From Latrodectus hesperus (taxonomy: Eukaryota > Arthropoda > Arachnida > Araneae > Theridiidae): a stretch of 64,000 bases of DNA. Location of the stretch: positions 43,475,172-43,539,171 of the forward strand of contig CM075857.1 of NCBI GenBank assembly GCA_037975125.1, read 5' to 3'. Under the pieces are notes generated by a model, which was not told where the DNA came from, did not search any database, and saw only the letters and a list, made by a program, of their open reading frames with translations. A program made the position numbers and the translations under genes. This document shows, piece after piece, positions 37,301 to 52,299 of this stretch. Within the stretch, counting starts at the first letter, position 1. Each line of letters begins with the position of its first letter.

Positions 37301-40300
37301 TTTAAAAAATTTCCTTTTTTAAATTTCATAGAATTTATAAATTAATTTGTTTTTACTATTTTTTAAGCCATATAGATTTTTAATGTGCATTATTTTTTAA
37401 AGACTTTTGTTACTTAAGATTTTATATTATTTCAATAGTTACATTATGAAAAAAAATTACATGATTTAATGTTAGTCTGATGTGTATTTCTCTAGTTTTA
37501 ATCAATATCATTCATATTTTGTTGATTTTGAATTATTGGGCATAAACTTGCTAGTTTTGCAAAAAAGATCTTAAATCTTGATTTATTGTCAATATTTAAA
37601 TATATGCTTGTGAAAGATTTTAAAAAAATATTCTTAAAAGTTTTTCTAAGTTCTGAATTTTCAGAACAGCTGTATAATATGAATGAAAATTTTTTTTTAA
37701 AATAAATTTTGTGGGCTGGTGTAATTTGTTTGATGAAATTTTTGAGAACACGTTGGATGTGAATGAAAGGGAACTTTCAGATATTCAACTTTAAAAAAAA
37801 GATGTAATATGCTTGTTCTTAAAACACACACACACAAGTGACTGGATAATTCATGAATGAGTACTTTTTTGAAAAAGTAACCGCAAAATGCTTTCCAATT
37901 TGGAAAAATAAATTTTTTTGTTATGAATGTTAAAACAAAAATAAGTGATTAACTTCATTGAGAAAAAATCAAGCAAAGCCTAGTAAGAATTGATTTTAAG
38001 GATATATTTTATTTTACATGTTTTTCTGATCAAGTGCATATTCAAAAACCTTTGATTTTGTGCTTCATGAAAAATAATTTGTGAAAATGAGCATCTACTG
38101 TATTAAATTGTAGAATCAATGCCATAGCCCTTCCTCATTTAGCTCAATTTTATTACTTATATTTTTGATAATTTTCTTCCCACAATAAATTATTAGAAAC
38201 ATCTTGTTTGAAAGAAAATTATAATCACACAAATTAACAATATTTCAAGACCAAAAGAATGATTGATAATTTTTTACTAGTAAATTAGATACAATGATAT
38301 TTACCATTATTTAACCTTTAAGAATTATGAAATAATTTAATTTTAGACATTAATAATCAAGGTATATTAATATTGCATTATAATTGATAGCATGTAAACA
38401 AATTTCAACTGAAATGGAATTAAATTAATAGGATAAAAATTTATTAGTTCTTTCATTATTTTTTATTGTTAGTTTTTATAGTAGATTAATTTTTCCTATT
38501 TCGATTTTTCATTCTAAATTTATAAATAATTGTTTAACATTCTATTATTTTGAACAAACATGATATTATTTTGAAGAAAGAGTTATATGTGCTATTTAAG
38601 TTTTGTTACTTGCATTGAGAAATGGGTTTTAATAAAATTTCTGTTATATATATATAGATATTGCCATAATATGATAAATAATAGGCACTGTAATAAAATT
38701 AATATGTGCTATAGTAGTTTATTTTAAATGCTGCAATTTATTTGATTAAATTAACATTTTTACTTTAACTATATTATTTAAATTTTATGAACACATTAAC
38801 TTTAGATATTATGCAAATAATAAACTGTTAGTTTTAAAAATTTTTTTAAATATTTTGTTGGAAGTTGTGTGAAAAATGTTATTTGTGTATGTGTAAACTA
38901 ATTTTTAACTATTGTGAATGCCTATTCTTAGTTTTTCTCTTTTTGCTAAACTTACTTTTTATACAGCTTGGAGGAAAAAAAGGGCTTGGTGCTCAACGTG
39001 TGACAGCAAATTTTGATGATATAGAAAAAGAAGCTGAAAAACTAGATCGGTTGAGGGAACAAGCAAATTCGGAAGCTGCATCTCAAGTAGTACCTGAAGA
39101 ACAGGAAAAACAAATGTAATCATAATAGGTTTTTTAATAAATTCTATTGTTATTTGTTATTGATAATTATGGATAATTTAAACATTGTTAAATAATTTGG
39201 TTTATGTTTATTCAATTCTTAGTTTTGTATCTGAAGAAATTAATACTGAGGCATCTCTTTCATTTGCTATTAGAAAGCATTGTTATTTACATATTTAATG
39301 TATTAAATGTTTTTCAGATTTAGTAAAAAAGATAGTATTATTGAAATAGCTGCTATTAATTTTTAATCATATGTTCATTTTTGTATTTATTTTGTCATAT
39401 TTATTGATTTTTAGATGTTCACAATATTCAGATAATAAATTAACTGTCACACACATAATTTACATTTAAGCATTCATAGAATGTGTAGAGAATTTTCTAT
39501 TGTAGAAATGTTGCTTTCTCTTTAAGATATTTATAAGTTTTTACCCAGCACTAAATTATTTTATAATTAAATAATTGGCAATAATTTGCTCTATCAATAA
39601 GTTGACATAATTGATTGGAAATTTGTATATTTTCTTAAAATTAAATTCTCATCGTAAAATTGTTGGAAGAAAAATAAGTAAATGCTAATAAAATTTATTG
39701 ATAATTTTTATTTTGAGAAAAATGTTTCTTTAAATATCAAATGTACTTTATTTGTTAACATTTATAAAAGGCTTAATTTTGCTTAATTTTCTGAAGTAAT
39801 AAAAAGGGTCATTGATGTGATAGTAGGTTGAAATTGATATATAAACAATAAATTTTCTAGATTTTTTTCTTTTCTAAGAAGAAATCTGGTAGTCAGCAGT
39901 AAATAATTTAATTTAAAAATGTGTTCATAAAAGAATTGAGAAACTGGGGCTGCATATTCACATGGTTCTTCAATGTTGTTTTTTGAAGTATTAATTTAAA
40001 ATTAATTCATGATTTTGTCTATTATTTGCTGTATTTATCTGAAATAAAAAATATAACAAAAAATATTATATTTAAGATACCGATTTTATGTGTCATTAAC
40101 TAATGTGAATAATCTTATAGTTTTGATTGTATTTAGAAATTTTCTTTGTCATTATGTAAATGTAACTTTCACTTTTTAGAGCTTCAGTTCGATTGGCATA
40201 TAAAGACTTAAGTCTTGAGCAAAAAAAAACTGAAGAAAAACTTCGCCAGACAAACCCACAAAAAGCTGAACAATTAGAACGGTTAGGAATGGGTTTTGGG

Positions 40301-43300
40301 GGTAGAAATGCAAGCCATGTTGCACATTCTGCTGCATCGGAAATGAAACTTATTGCTCAAGATACTCCTTCAGGCCCTCAGAAAAGTAGAGATATAGATC
40401 CAGATGATGATTTTGAGTTTCTCAGTTTTACTAGTGGTCCACCTAAGTATGTAACTTCTATCCATTAATTTTTAATCATCATTCTTTTAATAATTATATA
40501 GAATTATTGTTGGTAAATTATATCAGACTCAAGCATTATTTTTATACAGAATAACTCTGCTCATTATCACTGTATTAAAAAAGGTAATAAAATGTTGATT
40601 TTTATAGTAAGTCCTACATAACATGATCATGTTTAGCATGAATATTTTCATATAAATTGTAAAATAATTCTAAAATGCAAATTTCTCATAAAATGTATTT
40701 TCTTATTAATTTGAATTTCTGTGAATAAAATATAAATTACAGTGTAAATATTGAATTAATGAGTAATAATAATGTTCATAAAGTTTTAATAAAATCTGTT
40801 TATGTCACAATTTAAATACATTACTAGCAAAATATTAAGTTTCATTAATTAGAGACTTACTCAGCTAAAATTTGACATACAATAAATTTTAGTTTTTTAT
40901 TTTTTAATTGAATTTTGTTCTTGTGTATTTTTGTTACTGTTGAAATTTATATTGAGCATTATATCATTTTAAATTTATGAACCTTTTAGTTTTAACTTTT
41001 GTGTAGGGTTGCTTGCATCCACATTTTATTATCATTTTTATTTATGATATCTGATTTGAAAGCAACTATCAATTGTTTAAGAGGTAGCTGTCAGAATGTT
41101 TTCACTGTTTATCTTAAATATTTCTTGATTAATGACTTATGAAATGATAATTTTAACAATTTCTTGCAAAACGTAGATTACTGTTTATAAAATCTTTGAG
41201 AAAATTAATTATGGTTTATATCTGAAGAGATATTTAGTAAGATTTCAATATCTAAAGGTTATAGCACTGATATTTGAGTGCATGATTGTTTTTGGATAAC
41301 AAGGCTAGATTTTTAATATAATAATGATAGGTAGAATAATTTGCTTTATTTAAAAAGTATATTATTAATTAATCAAATTAAAAATATTAAAAAAAGTAAA
41401 TAATGAACTTAAAAACCATCACACTTATTGTTAATAGCTATTCTAAGATAAGAAAAATTATATCAATTTTTTTTTACTAATTATAGATATTTTTTTTTAT
41501 TTTCTAGCTACTCAGATTTAAGTTTTTTAGTGTATGCAATTTTCATTTAATATTTGTTATATTTATAGTGCTGCTTTTACTTTAAGTTTTAAATAAAATA
41601 AAACAATTCGTAGCTAATGCCTTGAATAGCAATTGCATTAATATTAAACACTTTTTAGCCAGTAGGAAAACATTTTGTCTATTTTATTTCTTTAGAATCA
41701 ATTGCTATTATTTTATCAAGTTTCTATTATATCAAGTGCTATTATTATATCAAGTTTCTTTAGAAGTATACTAGTTATTTATCAAATGTTCCTTTTTTAA
41801 TTTTTTTTATGTAACACTTTCAAATTATTGCACCAAATTGTTCAGGTTTTTTACTCACAAATGAATTACTAATTTCATGTTGCTTGTGAATATTTATGAG
41901 CCATGACTTCAGAGCTTTTTTTCTTTTTACTGATTTATTTTTTTCCATTAAAATTTCTTTCACTGTTATCATGCAGTTAAGGTTTCTGAATAAGTTTAAA
42001 GTTTAGCTCACACAGATACTATTAATAAGTGAGCAGCTGCATTTCATTGAGTTATTTTAAACAGCTTACATGGTCAATCAAAATGATTCAGTTTCCAAAA
42101 ATAATAATAAATTCTAAAACCAAATAAAAGCCTTTTAACTTGATAATTATTATTGTATATTAAAGTGAATAATAAAACAACTTTTTTCTTTTTTAAATTA
42201 TGCTTTATCTTATAAATCATCAGTTGTTACTGGCACTTTTTTCCAGAAACATTTTAATGCTCATTAAATTTCTCATTACATACAATTGACTGGAAATTCA
42301 AAGTTGATTGTTTTTTAATTCTTTAGTTAATTCAGTAACTGATTATTCAACATTAATGATTCCTTAATAATATTAAGTATCTATTTGGTGATAGAACTAT
42401 TTTTTATAAATTACTATATTGTATATGTCCAAACATTGTGTAAACTGGTTTCATCTTCTATTCAACAGATATGGGGATAGCCCATTTGTATCATCTCGTT
42501 TAAATGAAATAACAGCTAAAGGCTCTTGGATTAATGAAAAACTGGATAAAAGACCTTCTGTAGATGCTTCTACTTCTCCAATAAATTCTAGGTAATTGAC
42601 TTTAAGCTCTTGTACTTAAAATCCAGTTATTTCTATTGCAATAGTTTGATTTTGCAACCAGATGTTTATTTCTAAACTGAAATTTTAAGTTTACAAGTTG
42701 TACATACTGTTATCTGAGAAATGTTATTTAATTTTTTCAACAATGAGATTTAAAAATTTTTGAATAACATTTCTCATAAGGGAATGTTTGTTTTTGTTGT
42801 ATAGTTTTTAATCTTAGTAAATTATTTGCAGAAACGTGTATAGATTCAAATAAACATTTTGAAGCAAATTTTTATGTATTTGTTAACAACAGGTTGATCA
42901 AATAATTATCCCTAATATTCTGTTTCCTAATTATCATTTTGTATTGCTTGCTAACTGTTCATTATTTTTCTTTTGAAATGTTTTACATAAATGAATTTTT
43001 TAAGCCAAAAGTAGAAGTTGCAAATTTTTTTAAAGTAGATGTTTGAAAAATAAATTTACTATATATAATATTAATTTCATATTTTTTGAAATTTTTTCAT
43101 GTACACAGCAATGGAAAAAGGCTAATAAGAACACTTAAGAATGTCATAATTGATATGCACAGTAATATTTTAGGCATTTAATTAATCAGTTTGAATATAA
43201 AATTTCTAATGTAACAATACTGAAGATGCAAATTAATTTTTCTAATTGAAGTGCTTATTATAGATATAATATTGATATGAATGAAAATTGACTAATTTAT

Positions 43301-46300
43301 ACTATGATTAGGACTAAATTAGTATCTATGTGTACTCACATTTTTAATTGTTATCCAGAATATATAGTGAGAGAAGTGTAAGCCACTGGTAATTTGAAAG
43401 CTTTGTATTTTAAAAAAAACTAGCATTTTTTTTAAACACTTACTAAAAAATATAATATTTATTTTAAAAAAATTTCTGAATTTTTGGAATAATTTCTTGT
43501 TATATACTTACAATTTTATTCTCAATGGAAAAGTTTTCTTCAGTGAAACTTTCAAGATAATTATATAAAATGTATTAATGCGTATTTCTAGATATTGATT
43601 TATAAGAAGCAAAATGCATAACTTTTTTTAATCATAAATTGTCATCCAAAAGTGAAAATGGACAATAAGGGCAAAGCAAGAAATATTTTCTCGTTCTTCT
43701 TAAACATAAGCTTATTTTAGTCAAATTTGTTTTCAAAATCATCAAACAATACTTATATATTTTCTTATTTAGCCATAAATGTCATGACTTGTTGGTAGTG
43801 TGTGACCTATTGGTAGGTTATAACAAATGGTGCTCTATTTTAATTTTATATTTTATAAATGTAAAAAATTAATACATTCAGGCTTGCCTTTTTTAATTAT
43901 TTATGATCTGAATATGAGTTTTATTTTCAGTAGCAGAGCTAAAAAATCGGCATCCACTTCCAATTTGGGCAATACTGATGAAGCCCAAAAAAAATTTGGA
44001 AATGCCAAAGGAATTTCATCAGATCAGTTTTTTGGACCCTCCAAGGATAATGAGGTAAATTGATATAAAGAAACATCTTTCAGTTTTCAAATTAATGTTA
44101 GTGATAAAATTAATGTCAGTAATAAAAGATTCCTTGAACTAAAATTTTTGAATATAAGATATAAAAGTAATACCTTAGTTAAGAATTTTAGGAAAAATCT
44201 AAAATGGTTTCCTTTTTGGAAAAGAATAGTAAAATTGTCAGTATTATATGTGTCTGGACCTAACTTTAATATTACATATCTGATTTCACTCTTGCAATCC
44301 TCCCAATAGATAACAAGAGATTCACCATTCATTAAAGGCATAAATTCTCTGAACAATCAATTCAGTAAGCCTCTTTAATGTAGAATTGAATTTGCTGCAA
44401 GTTTCATCAGATTGTTTCATTTGTATATTATACCTAGTAGTTTCATTCAAAAATATATACTGTTAACAATCTTTACATTTGATTGAAAATGTATATTTTT
44501 TTCATTAATGATTCTTTCATCTTGTAATCATATATAATATACATACTGTTGTATACTTGTGTATTTAATTGCATTTTAAAAATTGTCTTGTGAACATTAG
44601 ATTTTTGTGATTAAATGTGATTAATTTTTAGAGATGTGTTGTCTTTAATTTTTTATTCTGAAATTGCATGGTTGGGTTTCAAGTAATATTTCTTATATGA
44701 TAAATTGGAAACAATTACAATTTTTTTTACAATGTAAATTGTAACTAATTTTCTGAGGAGAATAGTACAGAAATAAAATTTCATGTAAATTTTCTGTTCT
44801 ACTTAGAAAACACGAGCACATCGTGAATAAATCCTTTTGACCAATTCTCGTAGAATGATCTTATCATAACATGTTAATGGACAAACATCCAGATTATTTT
44901 CTTATATTCCAATTTCTGTTAGTATTTGATTTATATATGTAATTTATATTATGTAAAATGTAAATAATATGAATGAAATATATATCTTATTACTTCCTGT
45001 ATGTAATTTTGCTTAGTGATAATTTAAAGATGAGAAATTCTGTGTTTTATAAATATATAACTTGCATTACATTAAATTTTAAATGATGTAAAATGAAATA
45101 TTTTCTCTAAAATTTCCTTATTTAGAATTTTTTTTTTTATATTTTTCTTACTCTGAAAGTTACCTTAATGATAACTTCTGCACTTCACTAAAATGAAGTT
45201 CTTAAATGTAAACATTTTTTTGTTAAATATTTTTATATTTTTTTTTAGATTAATTTACTGATTTCGCAAACTCCATGTTTGCTAATGCATGTGCATATCA
45301 GTTCTTACTATTTAAAGTTAAATATCTCAATGCAAAATATTAACTTTCTTTACTTTTTATCTATACCTGCTATTCTTTACCAGTTTGAACGAAAAGCTAA
45401 TCTTACCCGATTTGAAGGCTCCAGTAGCATTAGTAGTGAAGATTTCTTTGGAAGCGATTCTAGAAGAAGTACAAGTGCCTCGGCTTACAATACTCCCAAC
45501 TTATATGATATCAAAGAAGGTGTTAGAGATGGAGTCACCAAAGTTGCTGGTAGAATATCAAGCATTGCTAATGGTGTTATGAGTTCCCTTCAGGTAAAAA
45601 ACACTGGAAATGTGTAATTTAGATGCATGCATCTTTCCTAATTAATCATCTGTCCATTTCTCTAACATTCTTTGCATGTGCTTTTGACATGTCTGTGCAA
45701 GTAATAAAATTCTGCATGTCATACTAACCTGTAGCCTTCTGTTTACAGCGTAAATGATGACACCTGTTGATAGATTTTGCTCTTCAAAAACCTCCTGGTA
45801 AGGAGAGCTTTGCTGTAGCTTTATTTTGAATAACTGTTTTTAATTTATTATGTTATGTGACATGTTTGCAAATTTATGTGAATCCTTCAATCTATAAGCC
45901 ATATGCAACATTTATTTTATCATCAAAATTAAGCATTTAACACAAAAAAGTAAGGTGTCAGTTTTATATCTGTAATGCTTTAACATATTCCTAAATATTT
46001 TTCTTTTTATTAACATGATTACATGAAAGAAACTAGCATAAATTTCCAAAGGAATTTTTTTTAATAGGCATTTGGTTTTATTTGATTTTAGTAAAATTAT
46101 TTATTTTCATTTCATGAATATAACCTTCCTGCCATAAGAAATATTTTACTTTTTATGTAGGATTGTTCCAATTTATGCTGTTTTTTAGAGTATATTGTAA
46201 GGAAAACATTATAGAATTATAATATCACACAGTTACCTAGAATTACAAACCAAGTTTTTGTTTTTGTTTAACTGTATTTTGATGAAAGAGATCTCTATTT

Positions 46301-47526
46301 CTTTTTTACTACAAGTTTAATTATCTGTTAAATATTCTCCAATGCTGAAGGAATGTGATTTGACTATCACCTCAGAATGCTATCTTCTGTAATTGTTCAT
46401 TTTACATCACTATTTTTATATTATAAATTATTTGAAATATTAGAATACTTTACTTTATACTAAATTTTATTTATATTTTAAATTCTTATTAAAAATTGGT
46501 TTCCAAATATAAATACAAAGTTTTCTAACTTGTTTTAGTTTTTTGTATTCATTTAGAAGCTTTCCACATATGGAACTGTTTAAATCTTCTATGATGTTGA
46601 TATATTTTATTGCATTGACCTATATTTTTGATGGAATTTTTCACTGGTGTATGTTTTTCATACAACATTAAATGTGTGCTCTGTTTCTGAACTAACTTAA
46701 CATCTATTTGTTTTCTGTTGCAATATTTAAAGAAATTTAAAATAACTCTTATAAAATTTTTATTTATTTACTTGCTTTTTTTCCATTACCTGATCAGTTA
46801 CATGTTTTTTAATATTGTTTCCTATCCTTGACAGGCAAATCAACTGCATTCATTGTTGCATATTAAAATATCACAACAAATTTTTAATTCTTGTGTTTTT
46901 AATCCTTTTTTCTGTTATAGGTTCTCTTTTTTTTATTTCAGCAACAACATAATTAAATGACTTTTGTCATGTTTTATCATTAGTTACCTTCATAAAATAA
47001 GGTGTACAAATTATTTTGTAGATGTTACTTCTCTGATTATTTGTTTCCAAGATATTATAACATATTTGATTTTCAAAACAATGTCTGTGTGTGATGTTAC
47101 TTTATACACATTCTTAAAACTAATTTAAAAATTGGCATATCTATTTTATACACATTTTCTAGCTTTTAGTATGCTTATGTTAACTCTACATATTTCTATA
47201 TTGTCTGGAATTGTTTCAGTACTCAAGCTTTAATTTAATTTGCCTTGAATTAAATGATTTTTGGAAAAGCATTTTTTTACTATCAATCAAAAATGCTTTA
47301 GACAGTTTTCCATCTTTATATCTATATATTTTATCTCTTCATTTTTGACTTGACAATTTGGAAATTTAAAAAAGAAGTAAAATGAAGTTTTATTTGATTA
47401 ATAAGGGATACTACAAATTAACTTGTGCACCTACTATAATTTTCTTTTTAATTAGTTACATTTTTTAGTTAGTTACATATTTGAAAAAGGATTTTATTAT
47501 TTTTTAAGGATCGCTATGGCTATTGA
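26775..47526 (+). CDS. ArfGAP2/3, ADP-ribosylation factor GTPase-activating protein, 11 coding exons
   Basis: Exons: 26775-26849, 27247-27438, 28801-28932, 31682-31856, 36303-36397, 38967-39115, 40180-40446, 42469-42591, 43931-44054, 45384-45593, 47509-47526. All borders are GT-AG and the phases join without a break: 1560 bases, 519 residues, the size of human ArfGAP2 and ArfGAP3. The start is in strong context (catcATGG). The N-terminal catalytic domain has a C4 zinc finger (CFDC...CMDC) and the arginine finger in HRSLGVH. The C-terminus has the ArfGAP2/3 repeats: [14 protein letters not shown] (exon 9), SSEDFFG (exon 10) and a final DRYG. The protein triggers GTP hydrolysis on Arf1 at the Golgi, with coatomer bound, for COPI vesicle traffic. 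ArfGAP2 and ArfGAP3 cannot be told apart here; one shared invertebrate gene is likely. An alternative last exon is at 52766. Confidence 0.95.
28323..28378 (+). repeat. Compound microsatellite (CT)n(AT)n
   Basis: About 13 CT units followed by about 14 AT units in ArfGAP intron 2. Confidence 0.95.
30680..30728. repeat. 22-bp hairpin with a 5-base loop in an ArfGAP intron
   Basis: The arm at 30680-30701 pairs with 30707-30728 at 20 of 22 positions. The two mismatches would be G:U pairs in RNA. Loop TTGAC. Confidence 0.75.
33918..34570 (-). pseudogene. LINE reverse-transcriptase 3' fossil in an ArfGAP intron
   Basis: The minus strand reads a LINE pol C-terminal region: [10 protein letters not shown] near 34510, then [18 protein letters not shown] near 34330, then [10 protein letters not shown] near 34140. 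A charged tail ends near 33920. This order is known from Jockey/RTE-like elements just after the reverse transcriptase palm. Stops near 34425 and 34065 break it. Ends are approximate and no target duplication was seen. Confidence 0.75.
34907..34922 (+). repeat. (GT)n microsatellite
   Basis: A run of GT units in an ArfGAP intron. Confidence 0.9.
34945..35077 (+). repeat. Tandem duplication of about 62 bp
   Basis: The stretch at about 34945-35006 recurs at about 35016-35077 with small differences. Both contain TTGTTTTACTTAATAAGTAG. Confidence 0.75.
36735..36895 (+). repeat. Degenerate family A SINE in an ArfGAP intron
   Basis: Box B-like GGTTCAAATTTC is followed by CAGATGTTTGTAGTGATTC and an A-rich run, matching the SINE at 15346-15516 in its sense direction. 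Ends approximate. Confidence 0.65.
47509..47526 (+). CDS. ArfGAP last exon, version 1 (ends DRYGY)
   Basis: Acceptor tttttaag, then Asp-Arg-Tyr-Gly-Tyr-stop. It is in phase with the donor of exon 10 at 45594. A candidate polyadenylation signal AATAAA is at 47804-47809. Confidence 0.8.
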   Translation, partial: DRYGY

Positions 47527-48104
47527 TGGAACAATTAAAGGTCATCAAACACTGAACATAAAGAAGCAACTTTTGGCTGGTTGAAATACTATTCACTGGA
47601 AGAAAAAATATTGTTTAGTTAAAATTTTATTTATAAAATTTCCATGTAGTAAAATTTTGAAGGTATTAAACTGTGTTTAATTTTAGCTTTGTGTTTTTTT
47701 GGCCTATTGGTGTCCTGACTCTTGTACAAAAATTTTTCTCGCTGTCAGTTTTATACATTTTATTTATTTATTTTTATGTTTTACCTCGATATATAATTTA
47801 AAAAATAAATGTATTACTCCATTAAAAATGAGACTCTTCACATTTTAGTTATTTGGTGACAGTAATACCATTTGGTGTAACAAAATTGTTACTAAAATTA
47901 TTATTTAAAATAATGTGAGTTTTTAAAAATGAAGAATGGGACCATTGCACTTACATGAAGTTTGATGCATGCACTGTCATCAACAATCACAGCTGTGTAC
48001 ATTTAAAGTTTCTAATTTTTGTGAACTATTAAACACAAATCTACTATTCAATTTTCTTAAATTTGTTGGCAAGTTATGTCTTAACAATATCATCATTACT
48101 ATAA

Positions 48105-48620
48105 CATAGTGTACGAGCTACTTGCGATTGTGTATGTTAAAGAACATGGAAATAGAGTTGCAAAGAGGCCTTTTGGGACACACTTAACTTTGAAATTGAT
48201 AAGAACTAGGCAAAATCAAGAAGAGGGTCAAAAGTTGAGACAGAGCTGAATCCTTGCATTTTAGACTGCAGAAAAGTGGGATTTCCAGTGTCTACTAAAA
48301 TAGTGATCCATTAAGTGATAGTGACTGTTGATTTTGATGGTCAAGAATTATGAAGAGAAACCAGCTGTGTATGTAGACTAAAATAAAAATATCACAAAAG
48401 ATGCCAGAGGAATGTGTATAAAAAATGGAAAATTGCACAATCAGAAAAAACCTGGCATTTTGCATGTTCAGGACTGGATCAAAACTTCATGGGATGTTGT
48501 GAAACAGGCAATGATTAAATTATTTAAGAAATATGCCATTAGTAATGCATTTGGTTGGTATAGAGGACAACTGAGAACTTGGATACTGATTTAGAAGAGG
48601 TTTCAAATGACTCTTTATTT
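48105..48620 (+). pseudogene. pogo/Tigger-like transposase fossil, internally deleted
   Basis: Pieces of a CENP-B/Jerky-type transposase appear in order on the plus strand. EHGNRVAKRPFG with an N-terminal helix-turn-helix flavour lies near 48145, a MKRNQLCM piece near 48352, and the C-terminal VQDWIKTSWDVV...KKYAISNAFG at 48460-48555. Several stops, and the central DDE catalytic core is missing. It lies between the two alternative last exons of ArfGAP. Confidence 0.65.
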
Positions 48621-51600
48621 GTCTCTGAAGATAGGTGTCTGAGTTTTGACAAGAAGATTAAAAAGTGTTCTTTCTCAGATAGATTGGGCAAAATATTTCT
48701 TAATTTGTTTTACTTTATATTTAAAATACTGTAAATTCATTATAATCGATAACAAAGTTGTATCCTTCAAAAATATACATTGAAGGGGGGTTGTGTTTTG
48801 TATGTCAGAAAATGTGGTAATCTTTAACATCAAAATTATTAAATAATATTAGGTTTGCTAAGTAAGGTTTGCTTGATTCTATTAAAAACAATTAAGTTAT
48901 TAAAATCAAAAGTGATACTTTGTACCAAATGATTAATATTTATATTTTTTAATTATGATTCAGTTGAAAGTTATAATTCTTGTAAATTTGACATTTATGG
49001 TATTAGTATTTGTATTTTTTCTCTGTGCCAAGCAAACTAATTACTGAATTAAGTTCTTATTATTAAAATTTCTAAAATTGATTATGAGAAAAACACATTT
49101 TGTGTAGGGATTCATTTAAAAAAGATTTAGACTTTAAGAAGTGCAATTAATCTTTCAAGATATTTGAAAAATCATTGATATCACCTTTCTCACAATTGGT
49201 AAAATTTTCTTCACAAAAATGTTACCTGCATATTGGCATTGACTTCATAAGCTACCTTTTTTAAAGTTAGTACAACATGGTCGATTTGCATTTAATAATA
49301 TATATAACCATGTATGAAGCAATTTCCAGCATTTTCATTATTTTTTAATGAAATATTGTTTTAACTATGTTTTTACTTAAAAGTTTTAAATTTAATTATT
49401 GTTTGCTCTTTTACAATTTGCTGCTATATTTGATTACTCAACACACATTGATTTGCTGTGAACATAGGCATATAAATGAGACTAATTTTATATGAACAAG
49501 ACTAATTTTATAGACAACAATTATATTATTGCAATACTTACTAAACAAGATATGTGATAGTGTACTACAACACATTCCATACGTTATGAGTGCTTATCTC
49601 TACTATAAGAATTTATTGCTGTCAAGTTATTTTCAGTTATGTTTCCATTTTCTTTAGTCATTTTTAATATGTGTTATTGCTTCATTTATTCAATTCTGAG
49701 TTTCTAATGTTCATGATTTATTGTTGGATAACTTTTTTATTCAGCCTTTATTATTTTTCTTTTGTCCAAAATAGTTATTTTAGTTAGTAATGCAATACAA
49801 GAATTCTTGCTCAATTAAGCATTTTTTATATTTAAGATACAACTTCAGTTCCTTCCTATTGCTCCTTTGTGTTTATTGATTTTTGTTGCAAATTGACTTT
49901 ATTTAAATAATATATGTTTTATGTTGGTTTAATTATATGTGTACGAATGTGAATTAAATAACATTTAAAGCTAATCTAGTTACATATTAATTTCACATTT
50001 AATACTGATAGATTTATGTAATCCTAAATGTTCATTGGTTGGTATTATCAATACTTAAATTGTAATAGAAATTTTTAAAAAGCAAAAATTGTAAGCTGAT
50101 AATCATGTAAACATTGTTATCTAAGTTATGAGGTAATTTTCTTAATAAAATAATTTTAGATTTTGTTGATTTTATTTTACACACTTTTGTAAAGGTAAAT
50201 AAGAAAATGCCACATTATTTAAGTAACAAACAGTAGAAATTTTAATATGAATCGATTTTGAAAATATACATATAGTAAACATTTAACTAGATGTTTTTAA
50301 AAATTTATGGGGATTTATATATATATATATATAGAATAAGTATTTTCAAAGAAAATTTTAATGAGAAATACTAATAACATAAATATGCTTACATGTCACA
50401 TGGTTTATCAGAACCTGCATATGTTCTATGCTGGTTAAAATATCTTAATGCTAAGTTTTATTTCTCGTGTTCTGTTGTCTATGCAAATAATAGACATTTT
50501 AAATAGTTCTAGCTTGTCTTTTCATTACATAAACATTCCTTAAAGCAATGAATTCTATTCTGCTGTTGGTTAATTTCATTGCATCATAATACTCTTGATG
50601 TGTAACAAATATTATAACAAAAGTAACATTCTTTGTTTATATTTTTAGGTTTAATTTTATTGCTGCATTTTTATACTGATATTTTGATATGTTTTCCAAA
50701 TATGTTTAAAGCTAATTTTTTGTCAAATACTTACAAGCTTTAACTTTGCTTAAAAATACTTAAAATCAAAATCAAACTCATTGATTTATTGCTCTGATTT
50801 TACTAAGGCAATTAATTTCATTAGAAAATTATGATTATGATTGATAATCAAAATCATAATTAGAGTCATTTTCATCTTATAGTTATTTTAATGAATCTTG
50901 TTAACTTATAATATTTAAAAAACCCTTTTTCTAAAAAGTAAGAATTCAATCATAAACTTGATATCATTAAAAATAAAAAATTTTGATGCTTTGTTCTTTA
51001 ATTAAACAATTTGCCATAATAACTGCAATTAAATAATTAAAGAGTATTAAAAATTTAATGTTTGTTTTCAACATTTATTCAGTTCATTAATTTTATTTTA
51101 TGTTTTAGTGACAAATGTTTTTAGTATTATATAATTAGATTAATATTTAAATCTCAGCTCTAGAATTGAAATTGAATTTTAAAGATATAATGCAAAAGAA
51201 AACATCAAATTTTTTTTTACATATTCATATTTGCTTTCAGTTATAATATATGCAATAAATAAATTTTATAATTGGAATTTTTTCACTGTATCTTTAAAAG
51301 TTATTTTTCATTTTTTCCCTTTTAACTCCTTTTGCATATTTCAACTGAATATCAAGTTAATGATATTGATATTTTTTTATATGAACTTTAGTCTGAATAC
51401 TTCTTTTTCAATAAAATTTAATTTTTTCATAAAAATGTGAATTAAAAGTTCTTTGTAAATAATTATGTGAGAATTTCATCATTTGAAAATTTTTTTGCTG
51501 GAATGAAACTTATAATCCCTTTCACTCCAAAGAAGTTCCATGTTTTCATGTCTTTTATTCATTTCCAGTGTGCTTAGAGAGACAGTATCAAATAAATTGT

Positions 51601-52299
51601 GTTTTGTAGATAAAATGAAAAATGTATGTGATAAATCAAAAAATATATACTTTTTCACATAATATTTGAACCTACTTTTTGACATCTCTGCATATGTTAA
51701 TGATTATTAAAAAGTTGTGTATTGTAAAATATAAAAAACAAAATATATATTTCTTTCCTTCTGTTATTTTACTATTTAAGTTTTTAATTAAAAAAATTTC
51801 AACTCATATAATCTGATAGTCTGTTGTCTATATTAAGAGTGCCTAGCTAACTACATGTATTTTACATCATTAAATAAGTTTACTTATCTTTTTTAAAGTA
51901 TTTCCTAAATTTATTAGTGTTTTTGTTGGAGCGATTTTGTATTCCTATTGTCTTAGCCATTTATCTGTTAACTATTTATCAGCCTAGAAAGTCATCCTAG
52001 AAACTTTATCAAATAGTTGCATTTGTTTTCAGTAAATATATTTATATTTGAAAAGAAGTTGTTATACACATCTTGCAATTATCCAGAAATACTGTTTATT
52101 TGAATAAAAAAATTTTGTTATAGCTTTAAATTTTCTTTTAAGGCTTTTGAGTATTAACAAATATTTTGAAAAATGTTGCATATACATAATTATATGCATA
52201 TTTGGTTAATAACAATTTTTAAAATAAAATATTTAACATGAATGACAATAAATCCTAGAAAACTCCTGAAATTTGATTCTTGGAAATCTGTATAAATCC

